A stretch of DNA of 58,189 nt, taken from Comamonas testosteroni. Its GTDB lineage: Bacteria; Pseudomonadota; Gammaproteobacteria; Burkholderiales; Burkholderiaceae_C. Positions 35,173 through 43,188 of this stretch are shown piece after piece. Under the pieces are notes generated by a model. It made no database searches and was not told the DNA's origin. It saw only the letters and a program-made list of their open reading frames with translations. Location: assembly GCF_000761245.1 (NCBI RefSeq), contig NZ_AWOR01000058.1, positions 1 to 58,189 of the forward strand, given 5' to 3'. How positions within the stretch are numbered: the stretch's first letter is position 1; each line of letters opens with the position of its first letter. The position numbers and the translations under genes were made by a program.

Positions 35173-36039
35173 GTGGTAACTGGAACGCATTGGCGCAGAA
35201 GCGGCCGCTCAAGGCCTTCAACGGCCGGCTCGCCATGGCGCTGGGCGATGGCAGGAGGGCTGCTCGGAGGCACGCTGTGCCTGCTGGCCTTTTTTCCCGC
35301 ACACTGGCTTGCGGCCCAGGTCGCCATGGCGAGTGGCCAGCGCATCGTGCTGCAGGACGCGCGTGGCTCGGTCTGGAAGGGGTCCGCAGTGCTGATGCTG
35401 GCGGGCGGAGCGGGCAGCCATGATGCGCAAGCCTTGCCGGGGCGGTTGAGTTGGAGTCTGCATCCGGCACGCAGCAGCGAGGCGCAGGGCCTGAGCCTGC
35501 AGGACTGGGGTGTTGGCGTCGCCGTTGAGCATGCTTGCTGTCAGCGACAAGTGGCGCAGCTGCGCTGGCTGCCCTTGAGACGGGTGTTTCAGCTGTCAGG
35601 GCTGGACTGGCAACTGCCGGCCCAGCTGCTTGCGGGCCTGGGGACTCCCTGGAACACGCTGGGCCTGGACGGCCAGCTTCAGCTGTCCTCGTCCTTTCTT
35701 CAATGGCCCGAGAGCCTGGAGACTGACTCCATGCAGGGGCGTCTGGAGTTGAAGGCCTTGTCGCTGTCTTCCCGGCTCTCCACGTTGCGCCCGCTGGGCA
35801 GCTATCGCATGGCACTTGTCGCTCAGCGCGCAGGCGCGGGTCCGGTCTTTGAGCTGCAGACGCTGCAAGGTGCGCTGCAACTGAGCGGAAAAGGCCAGCA
35901 GCTTGCGGGCCGGTGGCGCTTTCAAGGACTGGCCGGGGCCGAACCCGGACAGGACGCGGCGCTGGCCAATATATTGAACCTGATAGGAAATCGCGGCGGC
36001 GATATCGCATGGAGTATCGTGCGTTCTCCGCCTCCCTGA
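35173..36039 (+). CDS. gspN: Type II secretion system protein N (GspN)
   Basis: A 288-aa protein with one N-terminal membrane helix (AMAGGLLGGTLCLLAFFPAHWLAAQV) and a periplasmic beta-rich body. GspN features include LQDARGSVWKGSAVLML, LPGRLSWSL and a C-terminal LANILNLIGNRGGDIAWSI. A GTG start at 35173 is taken, 15 nt after the heme oxygenase stop; the exact start is uncertain. GspN normally ends a gsp operon. Here it is alone, between heme oxygenase and DUF454, in a locus that also encodes two GlyGly-CTERM proteins, a class usually exported by type II secretion. That link is inference. Confidence 0.75.
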   Translation: MVTGTHWRRSGRSRPSTAGSPWRWAMAGGLLGGTLCLLAFFPAHWLAAQVAMASGQRIVLQDARGSVWKGSAVLMLAGGAGSHDAQALPGRLSWSLHPARSSEAQGLSLQDWGVGVAVEHACCQRQVAQLRWLPLRRVFQLSGLDWQLPAQLLAGLGTPWNTLGLDGQLQLSSSFLQWPESLETDSMQGRLELKALSLSSRLSTLRPLGSYRMALVAQRAGAGPVFELQTLQGALQLSGKGQQLAGRWRFQGLAGAEPGQDAALANILNLIGNRGGDIAWSIVRSPPP

Positions 36040-36042
36040 TCC

Positions 36043-36477
36043 ATGACAGAACCATCTTCATCCGCCGACTTCCCGACCCCAAAGCCAGAAGAATTGCATA
36101 AGCGCCTTTCCATGCCCCTGCGTTGTCTTTTGATGGTCTTCGCTGTTCTCTGCGTGATATTGGGCCTGATCGGTGCCGTGGTGCCCGGCATGCCTACGAC
36201 CGTGTTTATCCTGATGGCCGCCTGGGCGGCGGTACGCAGCTCGCCCAGGCTTCACGGCTGGCTGTATGCCCATTCCCTGTTCGGCCCCATGTTGCGCAAC
36301 TGGGATGATGGCGGGCAGGTAAGCCGTCGCGTCAAATGGATGGCCAGTGCCAGCATGGTGTTCAGCTCTGCGCTGATCTTTCATGTCGCCGAGAACCCGT
36401 GGCTGAGCACATCGGCGGTGGCAGTCATGGCCTGCGTGCAGATCTGGCTGTGGCTCAGGCCCGAGCCACAGGCATGA
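36043..36477 (+). CDS. DUF454 (YbaN-like) small membrane protein
   Basis: A 144-aa inner membrane protein. It has the DUF454 pattern: a double TM (LLMVFAVLCVILGLIGAVVPGMPTTVFILMAAWAA) with the GxxxPxxPTTxF core, then RSSPRLHGWLYAHSLFGPMLRNW, and two further helices. DUF454 genes are often found beside heme-utilisation genes in proteobacteria, although a precise role is not established. The ATG is 3 nt after the GspN stop and its own stop overlaps the rhombosortase start (ATGA), so the three are coupled. Confidence 0.85.
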   Translation: MTEPSSSADFPTPKPEELHKRLSMPLRCLLMVFAVLCVILGLIGAVVPGMPTTVFILMAAWAAVRSSPRLHGWLYAHSLFGPMLRNWDDGGQVSRRVKWMASASMVFSSALIFHVAENPWLSTSAVAVMACVQIWLWLRPEPQA

Positions 36478-37064
36478 AGTCCGGCCCGGGAGCTCTCTCG
36501 CCAAGGCAGTGCGCTTTGCTGATGTGCATGGTGATGGCGCTGCTGCAAGCCATGCCGGCTGCATGGCGAGGACTGCTGCGCTATGAGACAGCGGCACTTG
36601 CCGATGGGCAATGGTGGAGGCTGCTGTCGGCTCACTGGGTGCATCTGAGCTGGGCTCACGCCGCAATCAATGCCTGCGGCTTGCTGCTGTGCTGCTCTTT
36701 CGCGGATGCAAGCTGGACGGCAAGGCGTCTGCTTGCCTGCATGGGCTCTCTGGCCGTTCTGGTCTCTTTGCTATTGTGGTTCACCTCGCCTCAGGTGAGT
36801 GACTATGTCGGCATGTCGGGCCTGCTCTACGGACTGATTGTCTGGATGCTCCTTCCGCAGGCCCTGCTTCACCGGGATCTCGCGGCCGCCACCGTGCTGC
36901 TGCTTGTCATGGGCTGGCTGGCCTGGCAGTCCTGGGCCGGCCCCGATCCGCGCGAACAGAGATTGATCGGTGGCTATATCGTCACCCAGGCGCACTGGTT
37001 CGGACTTCTGGGTGGAATCCTTGGCGCATTGAACAGCTGCCGCAGCCAGTTGGTTCAGCGATGA
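36474..37064 (+). CDS. rrtA: Rhombosortase (rhomboid-family intramembrane serine protease)
   Basis: A 196-aa polytopic membrane protease. TM2 holds the rhomboid HxxHxxxxHxxxN-type pattern (SAHWVHLSWAHAAINACGLLL, His57 and His62, Asn66). The catalytic Ser115 is in VGMSGLLYG and the catalytic His174 in QAHWFGLLGGILGAL. The small size and the WRLLSAHWVHLSWAH form match rhombosortases, which cleave GlyGly-CTERM tails. Two such tails are encoded 2-4 kb upstream in the same direction. The ATG overlaps the DUF454 stop, making it the last gene of the heme locus. A generic rhomboid is the alternative, less likely given the nearby substrates. Confidence 0.85.
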   Translation: MKSGPGALSPRQCALLMCMVMALLQAMPAAWRGLLRYETAALADGQWWRLLSAHWVHLSWAHAAINACGLLLCCSFADASWTARRLLACMGSLAVLVSLLLWFTSPQVSDYVGMSGLLYGLIVWMLLPQALLHRDLAAATVLLLVMGWLAWQSWAGPDPREQRLIGGYIVTQAHWFGLLGGILGALNSCRSQLVQR

Positions 37065-37259
37065 ACCGCTGCCGCGAACTGTCAGCCGCCGCGATGCGAT
37101 GCTGGCGACCTTGGCCGATGCCTTGAGCCTGCCGCCAGCATGGGCTGGCTCCCTGGAACGTCTGCGACGGTATCGATTCCGAACAATTGCCAGCATTGGC
37201 CTGCAGACTTCGGAGTTGCAACGCACAATGGCATCCTGTGTTTTTTTATCGTCGTGATC

Positions 37260-38240
37260 ATGTCCGATTCCTCTGCGGCTTTGCCAGTCAGTCTGACACC
37301 TTCCATGCGCGATGTGCTGCGCCGCATGGAGCGAGCCGCGCGCACTCCCATGTACCAGCTTGGTGCTGAGGCTGCCAAGGCAGCCTATGAAGCTGGCGCC
37401 GGCGTACTTGAAATACCCAAGCAGGCCTTGCCACGTGTGGAGGACCTGCAGGTTCCCGCACGCGACGGAGCGAATCTGCCTGCCCGCCTTTATGCACCGG
37501 TGGTCCGCGATGACGCCCCCGCTGCGGGCCTGCCTGTGCTGCTGTATCTGCATGGAGGTGGCTTTACGGTAGGCAGTGTGGCCACGCATGACCAGCTTTG
37601 CCGTCAGCTCGCGCACCTGGCGGGTTGCATGGTCGTGTCGCTGGACTATCGCCTTGCGCCGCAGTTCCAGTTTCCCGTCGCGCATGACGATGCCTGGGAT
37701 GCGCTGCAGTGGCTGGCGGCCCATGCGGAGAGCCTGGGGGCGGATGGCAGCCGCATGGCTGTCGGCGGCGACAGCGCCGGCGGTACGCTGGCGGCAGCCT
37801 GTGCGATCGAAGCACGCAACACCGGCCTTAAGCTTGCCTTGCAGCTGCTGATCTATCCCGGCACCACGGCGCACCAGGACACTGACTCCCATCGCCGCTT
37901 TGCCCATGGATTGGTGCTTGAAGAGCCGTCCATCACCTGGTTTTTCGCGCAATATATTGCCAACCCCCAAGACCGCGAGGATTGGCGCTTCGCGCCCTTG
38001 CTGGCGCCCGATGTCGACCATGTCGCACCCGCCTGGATCGGTCTGGCCGAGTGCGACCCTCTGGTGGACGAGGGCGTCGAATATGCTGACAAGCTGCGCA
38101 TGGCGGGTGTGCCTGTGGATCTGGAAATCTACAAGGGCGTGACCCATGAGTTCGTCAAGATGGGCCGCGTGATTGCCGAGGCGCGTCAGGCGCACCGGGA
38201 TATGGCGCAGGCCTTGCGCGGTGCGTTTGAATTGAATTGA
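37260..38240 (+). CDS. Alpha/beta hydrolase of the hormone-sensitive lipase family
   Basis: A 326-aa carboxylesterase. The oxyanion motif HGGGFTVGS (about residue 100) is followed by the nucleophile elbow GGDSAGGTLAAACA, the catalytic Asp in AECDPLVDEG and the His in KGVTHEF. Family members cleave short-chain esters. The start at 37260 is taken because the conserved part follows directly; the frame is open to 37140. It ends 16 nt before the thioesterase-GNAT gene, so the pair is probably cotranscribed. Confidence 0.9.
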   Translation: MSDSSAALPVSLTPSMRDVLRRMERAARTPMYQLGAEAAKAAYEAGAGVLEIPKQALPRVEDLQVPARDGANLPARLYAPVVRDDAPAAGLPVLLYLHGGGFTVGSVATHDQLCRQLAHLAGCMVVSLDYRLAPQFQFPVAHDDAWDALQWLAAHAESLGADGSRMAVGGDSAGGTLAAACAIEARNTGLKLALQLLIYPGTTAHQDTDSHRRFAHGLVLEEPSITWFFAQYIANPQDREDWRFAPLLAPDVDHVAPAWIGLAECDPLVDEGVEYADKLRMAGVPVDLEIYKGVTHEFVKMGRVIAEARQAHRDMAQALRGAFELN

Positions 38241-38256
38241 AACAAGAGTGAGAACC

Positions 38257-39114
38257 ATGAATCGACAGGACTTTCGCAGCTTTACCCGTATCGAGGTGCG
38301 CTGGGCCGAGGTGGACGCGCAGAAGATCGTCTTCAACGCCCACTATCTGATGTATGCCGATGTCGCCATCACCAACTACTGGCGTCAGCTGGCCATTCCC
38401 TATGAGGCCGGATTTGCATCGCTGGGCGGCGAGTTGTTTGTGAAAAAGGCCAGCACGGTCTATCACGGCTCGGCCACTTTGGGCGATGTGCTGGATGTCG
38501 GCATCCGCTGTGTCAAACAGGGCAATACCTCGCTGCAGTTCGAGGCAGGCATCTTCCGAGGCATGGAGCTGCTCAACACCGTGGAGCTGGTCTATGTGTT
38601 TGCCGACGCGGCGACGCAGAGCCCCAGGCCCGTGCCCCAGGTCTTGCGGGATCTGCTCACGGCCTATGAAGCTGGACAGGAGGTCGTCTCGCTGCGCTCG
38701 GGCAGCTGGAACGATCTGGGGCGCGACGCCGAGCGCCTGCGCCTGGCCGTGTTTGTGCGCGAGCAGGGTGTGCCGCGCGAGATCGAGATCGACGAGTTCG
38801 ACCCTGTGGCGCGCCATGTGGTCTTGTTCAACGGCCTGAACCAGCCCGTGGCCACAGGCCGGCTGGTCAGCGATGCACCTGGCGTGGCGCGTATCGGGCG
38901 CATGGCCGTGGATCGCAGCGTGCGCGGCGGCCGCTGGGGGCGCATGGTGCTAGAGAGCCTGATCGATGCTGCGCGCGAGCGCGGCGACAAGGAAATCGTG
39001 CTGCACGCGCAGCGCCATGCCGAAGCCTTCTATCTGCGTGCAGGCTTTACGCCGGTAGGCGAGCCTTATGAAGAGGCCGGCATTCCCCACATCACCATGT
39101 GCAGGGTGCTTTGA
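38257..39114 (+). CDS. Fusion of YbgC-like acyl-CoA thioesterase and GNAT acetyltransferase
   Basis: A 285-aa two-domain protein. Residues 1-135 are a hot-dog thioesterase with the 4-hydroxybenzoyl-CoA thioesterase signature (RWAEVDAQKIVFNAHYLMYADVAITNYWR; catalytic Asp in the AEVDAQKIVFN loop). Residues 145-285 are an ElaA/GNAT-type acetyltransferase (LRLAVFVREQGVPREIEIDEFDP, then RIGRMAVDRSVRGGRWGRMVLESL and AEAFYLRAGFTPVG). A single start at 38257 covers both domains without interruption. Coupling of the domains suggests acyl-CoA turnover with acyl transfer; no substrate is evident. Confidence 0.88.
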   Translation: MNRQDFRSFTRIEVRWAEVDAQKIVFNAHYLMYADVAITNYWRQLAIPYEAGFASLGGELFVKKASTVYHGSATLGDVLDVGIRCVKQGNTSLQFEAGIFRGMELLNTVELVYVFADAATQSPRPVPQVLRDLLTAYEAGQEVVSLRSGSWNDLGRDAERLRLAVFVREQGVPREIEIDEFDPVARHVVLFNGLNQPVATGRLVSDAPGVARIGRMAVDRSVRGGRWGRMVLESLIDAARERGDKEIVLHAQRHAEAFYLRAGFTPVGEPYEEAGIPHITMCRVL

Positions 39115-39122
39115 AACTTCTG

Positions 39123-39172
39123 TTTTGATGGCTTGCAACGCCTGTTGTGTAAGCGTTCAGGCCTGATTTGAT
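39123..39172. repeat. Degenerate palindromic repeat C
   Basis: TTTTGATGGCTTGCAACGC and GCGTTCAGGCC form an imperfect stem directly after the thioesterase-GNAT stop. The left arm resembles the TTGATAGCTGCTAGCGC arms at 2569 and 48127. A probable terminator-like relative of that family. Confidence 0.5.
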
Positions 39173-39193
39173 GCTTTGTTCCAAGGAGCGTCC

Positions 39194-39274
39194 ATGGCAA
39201 GAATCATGACCGTCCTCAGTCTGATCGGGGTGGCGGCCGCCGCCTATGTGGCTTGTCGCTACGGGGTTTTCTGA
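39194..39274 (+). CDS. 26-residue membrane microprotein
   Basis: An ATG at 39194 is preceded by AAGGAG at good spacing. It encodes 26 residues: a short Met-Ala-Arg start, one hydrophobic helix (IMTVLSLIGVAAAAYVAC) and a charged-aromatic end (RYGVF). The strong ribosome site and clean single-pass helix argue for a real gene. It is independent of its neighbours, between a repeat and a GC-rich hairpin (39351-39379, GGCCTGC TTC GCAGGCC). Function unknown. Confidence 0.55.
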   Translation: MARIMTVLSLIGVAAAAYVACRYGVF

Positions 39275-39424
39275 GCTCGTTCGGGCGAGGGCCGGGACAG
39301 AGGTGACCGAGCGGCTGAAGGTGGGCGCCGCCCGCTGGCAGGAGCGCTCTGCGGCGGCCTGCTTCGCAGGCCTTGCCGCACGCAGGCTCGAGCCCTGTCC
39401 TTTCTCACCTGCGTGCTGACGGAA

Positions 39425-39931
39425 TTACTGCAGCTGATCCTTCAGCGCGGTGATGGCCTTCTGGGCGCAGGCTTCGTCCAGATGGCCGCCAGGCGCACCG
39501 GCCACGCCAATGGCACCAATGGTTTCATTGCCGATCTTCAGCGGCACGCCGCCGCCCAGCACCAGGAAGCCGGGGATATTCGCCATGCCGGCTGCATCGG
39601 GATTGGACTGAATGGCTTTGGCGATGCCGCTGGTGGGGTTGCGCGACGACGCCGAGGTGAAGGCCTTGGCGCGCGAGGCTTCAGCGGTGTGAGGACCGGC
39701 ACCATCGGCACGCACCATGGCCAGCAGCACGCCCGAGCGGTCCACCACCGAGGCGCTGACGTTATAGCCTTCGGCGCTGCAGGCCGCCACGGTCTGCTGG
39801 GCCAGTTGCACGGCGGTGGTGCTGGCAATGCTGCGGGTAGAGGCGGTCGCTGCAAAGGCGGTGCTGGTGCCGGCCATGGCGGCGGCCAGGGTCAGGGTGC
39901 CGAGGGCGATGTTGCGCAGGCGTTGGTTCAT
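39425..39931 (-). CDS. Secreted HbpS/GlcG-like (DUF336) protein
   Basis: A 168-aa exported protein. It has a signal peptide (NIALGTLTLAAAMAGTSTAFA) followed by the GlcG/HbpS domain: LAQQTVAACSAEGYNVSASVVDRSGVLLAMVRADGAGPHTAEASRAKAFTSAS, then GGGVPLKIGNETIGAIGVAGAPGGHLDEACAQKAITAL. The family includes the heme-binding HbpS of Streptomyces, which signals through the SenS/SenR two-component pair. Here the gene follows a histidine kinase and response regulator on the same strand (118-nt gap). The start at 39931 is chosen for the signal peptide; the frame is open to 40012. Heme binding is not shown by sequence alone. Confidence 0.85.
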   Translation of the reverse strand: MNQRLRNIALGTLTLAAAMAGTSTAFAATASTRSIASTTAVQLAQQTVAACSAEGYNVSASVVDRSGVLLAMVRADGAGPHTAEASRAKAFTSASSRNPTSGIAKAIQSNPDAAGMANIPGFLVLGGGVPLKIGNETIGAIGVAGAPGGHLDEACAQKAITALKDQLQ

Positions 39932-40048
39932 GTCAAAGTTCCTTGTGGATGGGTGAACAAGCAATGACAGAACTGTAAGAACGGCTGTCCTCGGCGCCCA
40001 TTCGCAAGGCAACGGATGGCCATCGGTAATCCTACCGAGTCGGTTCGC

Positions 40049-40630
40049 TCACAAGGCCGCAGTCAGCAGCAGTCTTGTCTGTTCAGCGACCGATCCCGTG
40101 CCCAGCTTTTCGGCCAGCTTGGCGCGGTGCGTGTCCACGGTACGCACCGATATATCGAGCGCCGCTGCGATCTCCTTGCTGCCCAGGCCCTTGGTGATCA
40201 GCTCCAGCACCTCGCGCTCGCGCTCGGTCAGGCCGCGCAGGCTTTGCCGGGCCTCGTTGCGTTCGGCCTGCTGGTCCAGCCGGGCCTGCGCCGACTCGAT
40301 GGCCTGCAGCAGGGTCTGCTCCTCGATGGGCTTGGTCAGAAAGTCGGTGACCCCCGCCTTGAAGGCACGGCGACAGGCATGCAGATCGCCGTGGCCGGTG
40401 ATCACGATCGTGGGCCAGTCCACGCCCTGTGCCATGAGCTGCTCGTGCAGCTGCAGCCCGGACATCATGGGCATGCGCAGGTCGGTGATCAGGATGCCGG
40501 GCTGGCTGCGATCCAGATGGGCCAGGCAGTCGGCGGGAGATTCAAAACAGGTCACGGGCAGCTCATAGGTCTGCAGCAGCAGATGCAGAGCGTTGCGCAC
40601 CGACGGGTCATCATCGATCAGATAAATCAT
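40049..40630 (-). CDS. FixJ/LuxR-type response regulator
   Basis: A 193-aa two-component regulator. The receiver domain has the acidic pocket LIDDDPS, the phospho-acceptor Asp in LITDLRMPMMSG, Thr in IVITGHGD and Lys in FLTKPIEEQ. The output domain is a LuxR HTH (LTEREREVLELITKGLGSKEIAAALDISVRTVDTHRAKLAEKL). The start at 40630 lies inside the kinase gene's end (20-nt overlap), so the pair is coupled. Targets are unknown; the adjacent HbpS-like gene is a candidate. Confidence 0.92.
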   Translation of the reverse strand: MIYLIDDDPSVRNALHLLLQTYELPVTCFESPADCLAHLDRSQPGILITDLRMPMMSGLQLHEQLMAQGVDWPTIVITGHGDLHACRRAFKAGVTDFLTKPIEEQTLLQAIESAQARLDQQAERNEARQSLRGLTEREREVLELITKGLGSKEIAAALDISVRTVDTHRAKLAEKLGTGSVAEQTRLLLTAAL

Positions 40631-42122
40631 GAGCAGGCAAATCGGTTCTATCCAGCGGCAGATGCATGACAAAGCGGGCGCCGTGCGTGCCGGGCACATA
40701 TTCCAGACGCCCGCCCATGCGTTCCATCAAGGTGGCGCACAGCGGCAGGCCCAGCCCCATGCCGTCGGACTTGGTGGTGAAAAACGGCTCGAAGATGCGC
40801 TGTGCCGTGGCCGCAGTCATGCCCGGGCCGTTGTCCTGCACCACGAGCAGGGCCTCGCCACCGTTTTGCTCCAGCGCGATGCTGATGGCTGCTTGCGCAT
40901 CCTGAGTCTGGCCAAGCGCATCGAGCGCATTGCGCACCAGGTTGTGCAGCACCTGCTCCAGCGCCACCGGGTCGGCCCAGGCGCTGCAGGGCTGCAGCGG
41001 CGCCTGCCACTGCAGCGCCACCTTGGCCTGGCGTGCCGGGCCTTCCAGCAGAAGCAGGGCCTGATCGACGACCTGGGTCAGATCCAGTCTCTGCAGCTGG
41101 CTGGGGGCGTTGCTCACATAGCTGCGCATGCGTTCCAGAATGGCGCCTGCGCGCCTGGCCTCGCGCACATTGGCCTGCAGGGCAGTCGCCAGCAGCTCGC
41201 TCTTGCCCAGCTCGTGGGCGCGCAGCGCGGCCTGGCTCTGGCTGAGCAGGGCGGTGACGGGCTGGGCCAGCTCATGCGCGATGCCAGAGGCCATCTCTCC
41301 CATGCCATTGACGCGCGAGGCATGGGCCAGCTGTGCTTCATTGGCCAGCAACTGGGCACGCCGCTGGTGGCGCCTGGCTTGCTGGCGGCTTTGCCAGACC
41401 AGGTGAACCGCACCGACCAGCGCGGCGCTGATGAGGGCGCTGATCAGCACCATGCTCCAGCTCACCAGGCTGCGGGGGCGGTTGAGCAGTTGCACCTGCA
41501 GAGGCTGGTCATAGCCGGCGAGTGTGAATTCGCCAAATTTGTGGCTTTGCTGCAGCTGCGCTGCCGGCTCCAGCAAGGTGTGGTCATGAAGGCGTATGCG
41601 CAGCCCGCTGTCATCCGGCAGGACTTTGTCATCCAGCAAGTGGGAGGAATCAATGCGAACGCAGAGCCAGCCTTTGGGGTCTGCTATCTTTTTTAGGAAA
41701 AGATAATGGCCCGGATGCAGGGAGTCAGGCAGGCTGGCGCTGGCTCGCGGCGCCAGAGGAGCGGCAGTCTGCGCCACTGCCGGGTCCCGGCAGCTGCCTG
41801 TGGCGGGCGTGGCCGCAGTGACCAGCTGAATTTCCTGGACGCGCGGGTAAATGGTCTGCACCGATTGCGCAATATGCTGCAGAGCCGATGACTCCTTGGC
41901 CGCATCCAGCGGTGCCACCGCAGTGAGAGCGGTAAGGTGGGCCTTGTGCTGAGCTACTTTCTCCAGCATCTGGCGTTGCACGGTCTGGGTCAGCTGCAAC
42001 TGCTGCTGCTGCTGCCGGGCATGAGCCTGCCACCACTGCAGGGCCAGGATCAAGGCGCAGAGCAGCCCCCAGGCCAGGGCCAGCAGCCAGCGGTGGCGGT
42101 AGTCCGGGGACGAGTTGCTCAT
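40611..42122 (-). CDS. Membrane sensor histidine kinase (FixL/DctB-like)
   Basis: A 503-aa kinase. TM1 (WLLALAWGLLCALILALQWW) and TM2 (LVSWSMVLISALISAALVGAVHLVW, about residues 212-236) flank a periplasmic sensor region of about 170 residues with no familiar signature. The cytoplasmic part has the H-box MGEMASGIAHELAQPVTALL, N-box HNLVRNALDAL, G1 VVQDNGPGM and G2 SDGMGLGLPLCATLMERMGG. It pairs with the overlapping FixJ-type regulator. The periplasmic domain is where a secreted HbpS-like partner could act; that is inference. Confidence 0.92.
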   Translation of the reverse strand: MSNSSPDYRHRWLLALAWGLLCALILALQWWQAHARQQQQQLQLTQTVQRQMLEKVAQHKAHLTALTAVAPLDAAKESSALQHIAQSVQTIYPRVQEIQLVTAATPATGSCRDPAVAQTAAPLAPRASASLPDSLHPGHYLFLKKIADPKGWLCVRIDSSHLLDDKVLPDDSGLRIRLHDHTLLEPAAQLQQSHKFGEFTLAGYDQPLQVQLLNRPRSLVSWSMVLISALISAALVGAVHLVWQSRQQARRHQRRAQLLANEAQLAHASRVNGMGEMASGIAHELAQPVTALLSQSQAALRAHELGKSELLATALQANVREARRAGAILERMRSYVSNAPSQLQRLDLTQVVDQALLLLEGPARQAKVALQWQAPLQPCSAWADPVALEQVLHNLVRNALDALGQTQDAQAAISIALEQNGGEALLVVQDNGPGMTAATAQRIFEPFFTTKSDGMGLGLPLCATLMERMGGRLEYVPGTHGARFVMHLPLDRTDLPAHDLSDR

Positions 42123-42158
42123 GCGCCGAAGTGTAGCGGTGACCGGGCAGGCAATGCC

Positions 42159-42180
42159 GGGCCCGCAGTAGTGCGGGCCC
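42159..42180. terminator. Strong hairpin after ygfZ
   Basis: GGGCCCGCA and TGCGGGCCC form a perfect 9-bp stem with a GTAG loop, 7 bases beyond the YgfZ stop (minus strand) and before the kinase start. No T-run follows, so it may only slow or stabilise transcripts. Confidence 0.5.
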
Positions 42181-42187
42181 GAGACGT

Positions 42188-43144
42188 TCAGATATCCGCC
42201 AGCAGCTCGTAGGGCAGGGGTTGGATCTGCAGCGCAATGCCCTTGCCCGCATCGGCGCTCTGGCCTTCGGCCAGCGCCGCATGGGCAAACAGGTCGTCGC
42301 GGGTGGAGGAGGCAATCTGCATCGAGACGATGGCATCCCAGCCGCCTTGCGGAGCTGCTGCAGCCTGCACCACGGAGCCGGTTGCCTGCTCGAGGTCTTC
42401 AGCGCTGAAGACTTCCTGGCCTACGCTCAGAGCCTGCTCGGCATGAACCAGATAGGCGCGACGCTTGAGCGTGCCGCGGAACTGGCTGCGGGCCACCACT
42501 TCCTGGCCGGGGTAGCAGCCCTTCTTGAAGTTGACGCCGCCCAGGGATTCGTAGTTCAGCATCTGGGGCACGAAGGCATCCACCACCGGCGCCGACAGCG
42601 TGGCCACGCCGCTTCGGACTTCGGACCATTGCCAGAGGTCTTCGCTCAGCAGCTGTCCTTCGGGGGCTTGGCCCGCAGGGCCGATCCACAGCGCACGCTG
42701 GTTGCCTGCAGCGGGGTAGAGCGCCAGCACATGGGCATCGCCTTGCTGCTTGAGCGTCCAGGCCGCTGCATTCTTGCCGGCAAGCTGCTCGGCGGCCTGA
42801 CCGGTCAGGCCGTAGAGGGCGAAGTCAGCCGTCGCATCGCTGAGCTTGCACTGGGCGCGCAGCACAAACATGGACAGGCGCTTGAGCGTGGGGGCCAGCA
42901 GGCTGCGGTCACAGATCAGCACGATTTCGTCAGCGCTGCGCCTGAAGCCGATGAAGCTGGCCAGCATACGGCCCTTGGCCGTGCAAAAAGCCGCGAGGCG
43001 GGCCTGATCGAACTTGAGCAGCGCGAAATCGTTGCTCAACTGGCCATGAAGAAAGCTGGCTGCGTCGGCGCCAACGGCGCGGATGACACCAAGGTGGGAA
43101 ATGGGGGTAATGCCGTTCAGGGGCAGCGTCTTGGGCTGGGTCAT
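42188..43144 (-). CDS. ygfZ: Folate-dependent tRNA-modifying/Fe-S protein YgfZ
   Basis: A 318-aa GcvT-like protein needed for repair or maturation of some Fe-S enzymes such as MiaB. The signature K-G-C-Y-x-G-Q-E is present in NFKKGCYPGQEVVARSQFRG. The N-terminal fold (SHLGVIRAVGADAASFLHGQLSNDF, then FCTAKGRMLASF) is typical. The length matches the family. It is divergent from mltG, with only 44 nt between the two starts, which is the usual betaproteobacterial arrangement. Confidence 0.92.
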   Translation of the reverse strand: MTQPKTLPLNGITPISHLGVIRAVGADAASFLHGQLSNDFALLKFDQARLAAFCTAKGRMLASFIGFRRSADEIVLICDRSLLAPTLKRLSMFVLRAQCKLSDATADFALYGLTGQAAEQLAGKNAAAWTLKQQGDAHVLALYPAAGNQRALWIGPAGQAPEGQLLSEDLWQWSEVRSGVATLSAPVVDAFVPQMLNYESLGGVNFKKGCYPGQEVVARSQFRGTLKRRAYLVHAEQALSVGQEVFSAEDLEQATGSVVQAAAAPQGGWDAIVSMQIASSTRDDLFAHAALAEGQSADAGKGIALQIQPLPYELLADI

Positions 43145-43188
43145 GGCTGAATTATGATCGTCGCTCTGTGTACTGATGGATCTAGCCT

